This document shows, in pieces, positions 26,754-33,987 of a stretch of 64,000 nt of DNA. Position 1 is the first letter of the stretch, and each line of letters begins with the position of its first letter. The notes beneath the pieces are model-generated. The model searched no databases. It saw nothing but the letters and a program-made list of their open reading frames with translations, and was not told where the DNA came from. The stretch is from NCBI GenBank assembly GCA_027484825.1, contig JAIXSE010000019.1, positions 1 to 64,000 of the forward strand. Reading direction: 5' to 3'. The stretch comes from Rubrivivax sp. (lineage in GTDB: Bacteria > Pseudomonadota > Gammaproteobacteria > Burkholderiales > Burkholderiaceae_C). Made by a program: the position numbers and the translations under genes.

Positions 26754-28430
26754 TCAGTCGTAGACGGGCGGGGCATATGGAATCAAGGTCTCGTCCCTTT
26801 GGACCGTCGCCAACTTGTTGAGAACCGCGTGAATCGTTGAGGGGAACGTCTCGCGGTTCCTCCCTGCGTCCCAGGCGTTGAGAGTCTTGGCAATCAGTGC
26901 CTCATAGCTCGCCCGCATTGCGTCGGTGCCCGACGCAAAAAACGCGATGAGAGCGCCATCCTGGCGCAACTGGTTGGCGTCAAAGACCGCCGTCAGTCGA
27001 CGCTCCCGGACGCCGCCCGGAAAGAGCTCATTGAACTCTGCGACCCAGACGTAGTCCAGGGATCGCTCGAGCAAATCTGCCCGGACTTCGGGGTCCAGCC
27101 ACCCCATCCCACGCAATGAAACCTTGAACTGAGTGCCATGCTGCAAACGCACGGCCCACTCAATCTGCGGGCGCGGGCCATGTGCTTGTCCGGTATCCAA
27201 TTGCCCAGCGATGATCTCCGAAAACGTCTTTGCGAATGTAGCGACATTCTCATAGGGATATCTGACTCCCTCATCAATCGGAACGATTGCATAGACAGGG
27301 AGAAACCTCCGATATTTCAGGCCAGATTTGGTGAAAAGATGTTGAGCCGAATTCAATGAGGTCTTGTCACGCAAATTCTCGGGTAAAAATTTGGCGAAAG
27401 AGGCGTTGTCATCAGGCAGTTCGACTTCGTATCTTGCAAATGGCCCCAGTGTATCGTCGTGAACATACAGTTTTCCGATATTTTCTGAGGCTGCCCCTGT
27501 TGCTTGACGTTCCAAATTTTCGGAATATCCAAGGACGGTGATTGCATGCAATTCTCCTATCGAATAATCTGAATATTTATTCGCACTCGCATGCAGACGA
27601 CCCACCAGGATCATTGGCGTGCCGGCACCGCAGAAAGTCTGCACGTACTCGAGAAGTCCGGTGCTCCTCGTCTTCCCGGAAAACCCCCTGACCAAGCAAT
27701 CGATACCCTTCGATTGCAGGTAGTTTTGAATCTGATCGGCGTTGAGTCCGGTGGTCGGAAACCGGTGCACCGTTTCACCTGGCGCGGGCATCTGCCGGTC
27801 CGTGGTGGATGCGGCATTCGAGATTTGAAAGAGGGACTCGATCTGCTGTGTCGTGATGCGGTGCGGCAACGCATGAAGGGTGTGCCAGATGGACGTCGCG
27901 GAACAGGCAGCAATTTCATTGTCCTGCTCCTGGAATGCAACGCTGCGAACGCTCAAGCGCATGCCCCCGACCGTCACTTTGTACTCGCGAAGCAAAGGGA
28001 AATGGCGGTGCCAGGAAGCTTGAGCGCCATCTCCATAAACACGCAGACAGGTGCGTCCAATGGCTGTTTCATTCAGTGGCCGGACGACCACGAAGCCAAG
28101 ATAGCCTTCATTCAAATATTCATCCACTTCTCCCGCAAGGGCTCGAGAGGAAAGATATTCGAATCCACTCTCAATTTGCTCCACATCTTTCGAGAAGAAG
28201 TGCAAGCGAATCGTCCGTTTTCCGACCCCGTCACCTCTGAGAGAATAATAGGATGCGTAATCCTTGAGGTGTCCGGAGTCGATATAGTCCTCTTCCACGA
28301 CATAACACTTTGCCTGGAGATATCCCAAGTAGGTCTCGAGATAGGTCGATCGCTCGCCTTCGTGGACTGACTTCTGATACTTCAGACTCTTTAGAATGTC
28401 AGGAAATCTTATGTATTTCTCAACGTTCAT
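26754..28430 (-). CDS. Uncharacterised protein with papain/C39-like cysteine peptidase motifs
   Basis: 558 residues; no family recognised with certainty. A candidate Cys-His-Asp triad is visible: Cys176 in DNEIAACSATSIWHTL with a Gln at 169 that could form the oxyanion hole, His295 in GELHAITVLGYSEN and Asp325 in LYVHDDTLGPFARYE. That order and spacing fit a papain-like fold such as C39-like peptidases. Residues 1-150 and 350-558 are of unknown type; no membrane helix or signal peptide. Base composition is clearly lower in GC than the neighbours (38% in 27541-27600), suggesting transfer. The start codon lies 4-10 bases after a terminator hairpin, leaving no ordinary ribosome site. Confidence 0.7.
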   Translation of the reverse strand: MNVEKYIRFPDILKSLKYQKSVHEGERSTYLETYLGYLQAKCYVVEEDYIDSGHLKDYASYYSLRGDGVGKRTIRLHFFSKDVEQIESGFEYLSSRALAGEVDEYLNEGYLGFVVVRPLNETAIGRTCLRVYGDGAQASWHRHFPLLREYKVTVGGMRLSVRSVAFQEQDNEIAACSATSIWHTLHALPHRITTQQIESLFQISNAASTTDRQMPAPGETVHRFPTTGLNADQIQNYLQSKGIDCLVRGFSGKTRSTGLLEYVQTFCGAGTPMILVGRLHASANKYSDYSIGELHAITVLGYSENLERQATGAASENIGKLYVHDDTLGPFARYEVELPDDNASFAKFLPENLRDKTSLNSAQHLFTKSGLKYRRFLPVYAIVPIDEGVRYPYENVATFAKTFSEIIAGQLDTGQAHGPRPQIEWAVRLQHGTQFKVSLRGMGWLDPEVRADLLERSLDYVWVAEFNELFPGGVRERRLTAVFDANQLRQDGALIAFFASGTDAMRASYEALIAKTLNAWDAGRNRETFPSTIHAVLNKLATVQRDETLIPYAPPVYD

Positions 28431-28433
28431 GAT

Positions 28434-28462
28434 AAAAAAAGGGCGACCTCAGTCGCCCTTTT
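28434..28462. terminator. Intrinsic terminator, both directions, next to a start codon
   Basis: GGGCGAC-CTCA-GTCGCCC (28441-28458) flanked by an A-run (28434-28440) and a T-run (28459-28462), so it can stop transcription on both strands. On the minus strand it follows the 65-residue gene by about 20 bases and ends 4 bases before the ATG of the 558-residue gene. Confidence 0.88.
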
Positions 28463-28478
28463 GCTTTTTAGCTGTCGC

Positions 28479-28676
28479 TTAGAAAACGATCGATTTTCCG
28501 AGAAACTCTTTCAGTACCTCGGCACCTTCACGTTGGGTTCGAACAAATTCTTGAGCCCGCTGGCCCACCTCAGCGTCACTCTTTTGCTGCTCGGGTGTGT
28601 ACGGACGGTTGGCCCGCTTCTCCTCAGCCATTGCTCTGAGCAACGACTGCGTCATGATCACTTTGCGACCCATCAT
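28479..28676 (-). CDS. Small helical protein of unknown function
   Basis: 65 residues, highly charged and helical (LLRAMAEEKRANRPYTPEQQ, then VGQRAQEFVRTQREGAEVLKE), no signal peptide, no cysteine. ATG 28676 has GGAG at 5-base spacing. It shares the AT-richer island with the 558-residue protein and precedes it on the same strand, separated by the terminator. It may be a partner, substrate or inhibitor of that protein, but nothing in the sequence proves it. Confidence 0.65.
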   Translation of the reverse strand: MMGRKVIMTQSLLRAMAEEKRANRPYTPEQQKSDAEVGQRAQEFVRTQREGAEVLKEFLGKSIVF

Positions 28677-28828
28677 GCTCGCTCCGCTTCTAGAGATTCC
28701 TGCGGTTAACTCGCAGACCTATCGTGCCCGCGGTTGACCTGCACTCAGTGTAAAACAGCGCTCCAGGGGGCGCTAGCCGCCTTTGCGAGCCACCCTGCTG
28801 CTAAGAACAAGGTATCTCGACAATGCTT

Positions 28829-29473
28829 TCAGGCGTCTTGATCCTGCAGCTCGAAGCCCAGCAGCGCGGGGTCGCCGCTGCCGCGGCGCACCAGCACCGG
28901 TGGATCCTCGGTCAGGTCGATCACCGTGGTGGGCTGCATGGCGCAGGCCCCCGCATTGATGATGACCTGCACCAGCTTGTCGTAACGCTGGGTGATGTCA
29001 TCCGGATCATTCAGCGGGTCGGTCTCACCCGGCGGAATCAGCGTCGTGGCCAGCAGCGGTTGGCCGATCAGGGCCAGCAGCTCCTGCGTGGTGCGGTGGT
29101 CCGGCACCCGCAGACCGATGGTGCGGCGCGACGGATGAGACAGGCGACGCGGCACTTCCTTGGTCGCCTCCAGAATGAAGGTGAACGGGCCTGGCGTCGC
29201 ATTCTTCAGCAGCCGGTACTGCTTGTTGTCCACCCGCGCGTAGCTGCCCAGTTCGCTCAGGTCGCGGCACAGCAGCGTCATGTGGTGCTTGTCGTCCACG
29301 CCCCGGATGCGGCGCAAGGCCTCCGCCGCCGCCTTGTCGTCCAGGCGGCAGACCAGCGCGTAGCTGGAGTCGGTCGGAATGGCGCCGATGCCCCCCTGGT
29401 CCAGAATCTGCGCCGCCTGCCGCAGGAAACGGGCTTGAGGGTTGTCGGGGTGGACTTCGAAGATCTGGGCCAT
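28829..29473 (-). CDS. YrdC/Sua5-domain protein, YciO type
   Basis: 214 residues. The YrdC domain is clear: GGIGAIPTDSSYALVCRL, then LSHPSRRTIGLRVPDHR and the PTTVIDLTEDPPVLVRRGSGDP ending. TsaC/Sua5 enzymes make threonylcarbamoyl-AMP for tRNA t6A; the SSYAL variant and KHHMTLLCRDLSEL point to the YciO branch, whose exact role is less sure. It follows the PHP phosphoesterase gene by 6 bases, the same pairing as yciV-yciO in E. coli. Confidence 0.9.
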   Translation of the reverse strand: MAQIFEVHPDNPQARFLRQAAQILDQGGIGAIPTDSSYALVCRLDDKAAAEALRRIRGVDDKHHMTLLCRDLSELGSYARVDNKQYRLLKNATPGPFTFILEATKEVPRRLSHPSRRTIGLRVPDHRTTQELLALIGQPLLATTLIPPGETDPLNDPDDITQRYDKLVQVIINAGACAMQPTTVIDLTEDPPVLVRRGSGDPALLGFELQDQDA

Positions 29474-29479
29474 GGAGTC

Positions 29480-30364
29480 TCAGTGGGCCAAAGGCCAGTG
29501 AATGCGGTCATCAAGGACGCTCCAGACCGGTGTCAGCCGGCCCGAGAGATGGTCCTCCAGCTTGCCCAGGTCCACACGGCTTTCTGCCGGACTGTGAAAG
29601 TCCGAGCCGCGTGACGCGAGCAGGTCAAATTCCAGCGCCGTCTCCGTGTACTGCAAGACGTCCGCCGCGGTATGGCTGCCGGTGACCACCTCGATGGCAC
29701 GCCCGCCATGGGCGATGAATTCGGTGATCAGGGCGTATTCCTCGGTGGGCGTGAAGCCGTAACGCCCCGGATGGGCAATGACGGCCGTGCCGCCCGCCTC
29801 ACGGATCCAGCGGACCGTGTCCCCCAGCGTGGCCCACTTGTGCGGCACAAACCCGGGCTTGCCCTCAGTGAGATAGCGGCGGAAAACGTCCGGCACGTCG
29901 GTGCAGTGGCCGGATTCGACCAGGAAGCGTGCAAAGTGGGTGCGGGAAATCAGCGCCGGGTTGCCGGCGTACTTCAGCGCGCCTTCGTAGGCACCCTGGA
30001 TGCCGACCCGGGCCAGGTCGTCGGACATGTCCTGCGCCCGCGCGCCCCGTCCGCCGCGCGTGGCGCGCAGCCCGGCTTGCAACTGCTCATTGGTGTGATC
30101 AAACCCCAGTCCCACGATGTGCACCACCTTGCCGGCGAAGGTCACCGAGACCTCCACACCGGTGAGATAGGGCAAGCCCTGCGCCCGGGCAGCGTCAATG
30201 GCGCGCTGCTGGCCGCCGATCTCGTCATGGTCGGTCAGGGCCCACAGTTCCACGCCGTGGGCCTTGGCCCGGGCCGCCAGCAGCTCCGGCGTCAGCGTGC
30301 CGTCCGAGACGACGGAGTGGCAGTGCAGATCGGCGTTGGACAGGGCATGCAGAGGTGTGTTCAC
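29480..30364 (-). CDS. PHP-domain phosphoesterase, YciV/RNase AM type
   Basis: 294 residues from GTG 30364. PHP metal-binding motifs: NADLHCHSVVSDG, ALTDHDEIGG, TGVEVSVTF, AVIAHPGRYG and the terminal SRGSDFHSP. E. coli YciV/RNase AM is a 5'-3' exonuclease and 3',5'-nucleotide bisphosphate phosphatase. GTG is preferred over upstream starts because family similarity begins at LHALSNADLHCHS; this start overlaps the EAL gene stop by four bases. Confidence 0.9.
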   Translation of the reverse strand: MNTPLHALSNADLHCHSVVSDGTLTPELLAARAKAHGVELWALTDHDEIGGQQRAIDAARAQGLPYLTGVEVSVTFAGKVVHIVGLGFDHTNEQLQAGLRATRGGRGARAQDMSDDLARVGIQGAYEGALKYAGNPALISRTHFARFLVESGHCTDVPDVFRRYLTEGKPGFVPHKWATLGDTVRWIREAGGTAVIAHPGRYGFTPTEEYALITEFIAHGGRAIEVVTGSHTAADVLQYTETALEFDLLASRGSDFHSPAESRVDLGKLEDHLSGRLTPVWSVLDDRIHWPLAH

Positions 30365-32205
30365 CCCACCGATTCTAGGAGCCCCATGAGGCTGGAGCGT
30401 TCGGCACCGGCGATACCCCGCCTGCGGTCCACGAAATACCGGCTGGGACCGGTTCCACACTTGGCCACATGTTTGGGTTCGGCTAGTGCGGCGGAGAGGC
30501 CGCGTACGCCGTCGAACATGCCGGGCTGGACCTGGACCACGCCCGCACTGAGCGTGGGCAGCGGGTTGAAGGACTCCTGGTTCTGGCGATTGAGGGTGAT
30601 GTAGCCGCCCAGGGCCAGGTGTTCCGCGGAGAAGAAGGGCCGCACCTGTCGGTCGAATTCGCGGCAGACCTGCTGGAGGCGGGAGGGCCAGTCGGCGGAG
30701 CTCAGCACCATGACGAAGTCGTCACCGCCGATGTGGCCGATGAAGTCCAGCTCCGGGTCGGCAGCGCTGACCAGGATCTGGGCGCAGAGTTTGATGATGT
30801 CGTCGCCGGCGGCATAGCCGTAGACGTCGTTGAAGGGCTTGAAGTGGTCGATGTCCCAGGCCACGGCCACGAAGTCGCCGCCCTCGTGCAGCAGGGCGTC
30901 CAGGTGCTGGTCGGTGGGGACGTTGCCGGGCAGCAGGGTGAGTGGATTGGCGTAACGGGCGCTGTGCACCTGCAGGTCGGAAACGGCCTTGAGCAGGTCG
31001 GTGCTGCGGCCAGTGCCGAAGTATTCGCCATCCCGGGTGACGATGAAGCCGTCCACCATGAGGCGGTCGTCCAGGCTGGCGATGGCTTCGCTCATGTCGC
31101 GCAGGGAAGTGCTGGCGTCAAAGATGAGCGGCTGGGCATCCATCAGGGCCGTGCAGCTGCGCTTTTCGTGGATGTCCATGAAGTAGCGCTCGGCACTGCG
31201 CTTGAGGACCTGCAGGGAGCGCAGCAGGCCGATGGGCCGGTTGGTCGCGTCCAGCACCGGCATGGAGAAGAGCTGTTCGTCGCGCTGGAACATGTCCACC
31301 ACCGCCTGGCAGGAGAGTTTGGGCGTGACGGTGTGGCTGCGGCGCGCGAGTTGAGCGGCGGTGGTGATGGCGTCGGGCGGCAGGCGCCGCCAGTCGGTGC
31401 TGCGGCGGCGGTGCTCCGGGGTGAGCAGGGCGTCGACGTCCTTGTGCAGGGCGGACCGCGGGTCGGCGCACGGGCGGGCCAGCAGGTAGCCCTGGCACAC
31501 CGGCACGCCCAGGCGGCGCAGCACGGTCAGGTCGGTGAGCTGTTCCAGGCCTTCGGCGACGACGGTGCAGCCGCTGGTGGCCGCCATTTCGAGGATGGAG
31601 CGCACAAACTGCTGCTTGAGCGGGTCCTGGGCGATGCCATCGATGAAGTGGCGGTCGATCTTGACGAAGTCGGGGCGGATGTCCATCCAGCGCTTGAGGC
31701 TGGCGAAGCCCTCGCCGAGGTCGTCCAGGGCCACGACAAAGCCGAGTTCGCGCAGGCTGCGCATGCTGTCCTGCAGGCGCTCGGGCTCGAGGATGGGGCG
31801 GGTTTCGGTGAGTTCGATGACGACGCGGGAGGCGGGCAGGTCGAGCTGGGCGAATTCGCGGGCGATGAGGGCGCCTTGTTCGCCGGTGGCGAGCAGGGTG
31901 TCGGCGGTGAGGTTGAGGAAGAGTTGGCCGGGGAGGTTGAGTTCCTTGAAGCGGCGCAGGGCGCGGCGCACGACCAGGCGCTCGAGTTCGACGAGGCGGC
32001 CCAGGCGGGCGGCGGTTTCGAAGAGGGCCAGGGGCGAGTGGAGGGGGGTGTCGGCAGGGCCGCGGGTGAGGGCCTCGAAGCCGAGGATCCGGGCCCGATC
32101 GACTTCAATCAGGGGCTGGAAGTGGATGTCGAGCCGGGCATCGCGGATGACGGCGGCAAGGACCACGGCCAGGGGATCGGGCGGGAGGAGGTGGGTGGGC
32201 GGCAT
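30361..32205 (-). CDS. EAL-CBS-GGDEF cyclic-di-GMP signalling protein
   Basis: 614 residues. The N-terminal EAL domain (about 15-255) keeps the catalytic residues: GFEALTR, LFLNLTAD, VIELTETR, ALDDLGEGF, DFVKIDRHF, VVAEGLEQ and CQGYLLARP, so it should hydrolyse c-di-GMP. A CBS pair (about 280-420, with KRSAERYFMDIHEKR between) follows. The C-terminal GGDEF-like domain (about 440-600) has GGDDF in place of GG[DE]EF, so cyclase activity is doubtful. It is probably a phosphodiesterase controlled by nucleotide binding to the CBS or GGDDF part. No membrane helix. Confidence 0.92.
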   Translation of the reverse strand: MPPTHLLPPDPLAVVLAAVIRDARLDIHFQPLIEVDRARILGFEALTRGPADTPLHSPLALFETAARLGRLVELERLVVRRALRRFKELNLPGQLFLNLTADTLLATGEQGALIAREFAQLDLPASRVVIELTETRPILEPERLQDSMRSLRELGFVVALDDLGEGFASLKRWMDIRPDFVKIDRHFIDGIAQDPLKQQFVRSILEMAATSGCTVVAEGLEQLTDLTVLRRLGVPVCQGYLLARPCADPRSALHKDVDALLTPEHRRRSTDWRRLPPDAITTAAQLARRSHTVTPKLSCQAVVDMFQRDEQLFSMPVLDATNRPIGLLRSLQVLKRSAERYFMDIHEKRSCTALMDAQPLIFDASTSLRDMSEAIASLDDRLMVDGFIVTRDGEYFGTGRSTDLLKAVSDLQVHSARYANPLTLLPGNVPTDQHLDALLHEGGDFVAVAWDIDHFKPFNDVYGYAAGDDIIKLCAQILVSAADPELDFIGHIGGDDFVMVLSSADWPSRLQQVCREFDRQVRPFFSAEHLALGGYITLNRQNQESFNPLPTLSAGVVQVQPGMFDGVRGLSAALAEPKHVAKCGTGPSRYFVDRRRGIAGAERSSLMGLLESVG

Positions 32206-32292
32206 GACGGTGGGAGCGAGGGGCTGTCCCCATTTTTGGGGAGTCCTGTGTCATGCTGTTGACAAGTTGTTACCCCTGGCCGGGGCGTGACG

Positions 32293-32754
32293 TCAGGACT
32301 TGCGCTGGCTGAAGTCGCGCTCGGGGAAGAGGCGCGTGGTCAGCGCGCCCAGGCTTTCGTGCACGACGTCCACGTTGGTCTCGTCAATGACCAGCTTGCT
32401 GACGTTGGGGCTGAGGGCCTTGCGGAGCAAGCCCAGGAAGCGGGGGGCGGCCACGATGCGGAGCTGGGTGAAGTCGCCGTTGTTGTAGCCGTCATCCAGG
32501 GTGCGGGCGACGCGGGTGGAGAAGTCCATGGCCTCCTTGTGAAGCTCGTCGAGACCCGCCGATGAGGTGGTGCTGTTGCCGCGCCGACCTTCAGCGTCAC
32601 GGCGCAGGTCAGCCTTGTCTGCGTGGGCCGCAGCGTCGGTGAGGGTGGTGACGTCTTCGAGATCTCCGCCTTCCTCCGGCAAACGAAGCAGGCGGGCGAC
32701 ACCTTCGTCAGCAACCAGGACCCAGAGTTTTCCGTCGTCTTTGTAGTTCGTCAT
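32293..32754 (-). CDS. Host-attachment family protein
   Basis: 153 residues from ATG 32754 (MTNYKDDGKLWVLVADEG). It belongs to the family of proteins described as required for attachment to host cells (AtsE-like), with the typical ADEGVARLLR, an acidic Asp/Ala-rich middle, and IVAAPRFLGLLRKALSPNV plus the ending ERDFS. Molecular function unknown. Frames upstream of 32754 are non-coding repeat DNA. Confidence 0.87.
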   Translation of the reverse strand: MTNYKDDGKLWVLVADEGVARLLRLPEEGGDLEDVTTLTDAAAHADKADLRRDAEGRRGNSTTSSAGLDELHKEAMDFSTRVARTLDDGYNNGDFTQLRIVAAPRFLGLLRKALSPNVSKLVIDETNVDVVHESLGALTTRLFPERDFSQRKS

Positions 32755-32898
32755 TTGGGGTGTCCTTTCAGGAACCAAGTGGGATGGCTTGAGGCTCGGT
32801 CGCCCTTTTTGGGGCAGGAGGCGCGCAAGGCCTTGTATGAGTGCTCTGGCGGCAAGGCGCATTCCTGTGGGGGTGGGGGTTCTTTGACTTCGCAACGG

Positions 32899-33020
32899 AA
32901 ACCGCCGACCCGGCACCCTTTTCCTTCATGTCATTCCTGCCCCGCTGCGCGGGGCATTCCCTTCTTAACTTACGGAAAAGGGCACCGGGTCGGCGGTTTC
33001 CTCGAGGCGAGTCCTGCGGG
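32899..33020. repeat. Large palindromic intergenic element, copy 1
   Basis: Arms AAACCGCCGACCCGG plus CCCTTTTCC (32899-32924) and their inverted counterpart (32974-32999) match at 24 of 26 positions. Between them lies a second perfect palindrome TGCCCCGC-TGC-GCGGGGCA (32938-32956). A conserved tail CCTCGAGGCGAGTCCTGCG follows. Nearly identical to copy 2, 148 bases downstream. The 640-base stretch 32755-33395 holds these two copies and otherwise no gene. Confidence 0.95.
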
Positions 33021-33046
33021 GGGGAGGGTCTAGGACTGCGGACGTC

Positions 33047-33168
33047 AACCGCCGACCCGGCACCCTTTTCCTTCATGTCATTCCTGCCCCGCTGCGCGGG
33101 GCATTCCCTTCTTGACTTCCGGAAAAGGGCACCGGGTCGGCGGTTTCCTCGAAGCGAGTCCTGCGAGA
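33047..33168. repeat. Large palindromic intergenic element, copy 2
   Basis: Left arm 33047-33071, right arm 33121-33146, the same inner palindrome, and the tail CCTCGAAGCGAGTCCTGCG. Differs from copy 1 at a few positions only. Could be a REP/BIME-like or MITE-like element, or a pair of strong termination/processing structures between the host-attachment and trxC genes. Confidence 0.95.
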
Positions 33169-33395
33169 GTGGGCGGAGCGTGAAAGGGCGGGGTGGGGCG
33201 CGGTGCAACTTTGAGCTCGGCGGTGCGCAGGCCGCCTTCACCATCAAGACCGTATTCGGGCAGCCGGACGAACCGCATCTCCCCCTTCAGAACGCTGCCA
33301 AACGGGGGAGCCGACGCAGTCGAAATTTGGGCATCATGGAGGGCATCTGATTTGCCACGCGTTGGCACCCGCCAACCGCGCGCGAGGACTTCAAC

Positions 33396-33848
33396 ATGGA
33401 TACCGCCACCCAACCCCTGAGCCTGCACATCGTCTGCCCATCCTGCGGCGCCAAGAACCGCGTGCCCCGCGAACGACTGGCAGACGCGCCGGACTGCGGC
33501 AAGTGCGGCACAGCGCTCATGGCCAACCAGCCCATGGACGTGTCCGCCGAGGTGTTCGACCGCTATGTGGCCGGCACCGAACTGCCCGTAGTAGTGGACT
33601 GCTGGGCCGCATGGTGCGGGCCATGCCGCAGCATGGCACCCCATTTCGAGAAGGCCGCAGAGTTGCTGCCGGAGTTGCGCTTCATCAAGCTGGATACCGA
33701 CCGCGCGCCCCAGCAGAGCGCTCAATACGGCATTCGCAGCATTCCCACCCTGCTCTTGTTCCTGGATGGCAAGGAAGTGGCACGTCAGGCCGGCGCCATG
33801 CCGGCCCAGGCCATCGTGGAGTGGGTGAGGCGATCGCTCGGGGCCTGA
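33396..33848 (+). CDS. trxC: Thioredoxin 2 (TrxC)
   Basis: 150 residues. N-terminal zinc ribbon with two CxxC pairs (CPSC at 14-17, CGKC at 34-37), then a thioredoxin domain with WCGPC (Cys74, Cys77). TrxC is a stress-inducible cytoplasmic thioredoxin with zinc-dependent redox tuning. Downstream, 33880-33930, short GATGCAAGGGCG repeats fill the gap before recJ. Confidence 0.96.
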   Translation: MDTATQPLSLHIVCPSCGAKNRVPRERLADAPDCGKCGTALMANQPMDVSAEVFDRYVAGTELPVVVDCWAAWCGPCRSMAPHFEKAAELLPELRFIKLDTDRAPQQSAQYGIRSIPTLLLFLDGKEVARQAGAMPAQAIVEWVRRSLGA

Positions 33849-33987
33849 GCCGAGTGGGCGCAAAGGCAAGAGCAAATGCAGGCGCAGATGCAAGGGCGGA
33901 TGCAAGGGCGGATGCGCGATGCAGTGCAGGCAGAACCGCCCATGCTCTGATCGGGCATCAGCCCGGGTCAGCCGACATCCGACGACC

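Noticed and set aside
32841-33350. Protein-coding frame through the palindromic repeat region
   Set aside because: The translation is dominated by the two repeat copies and lacks a ribosome site or similarity.
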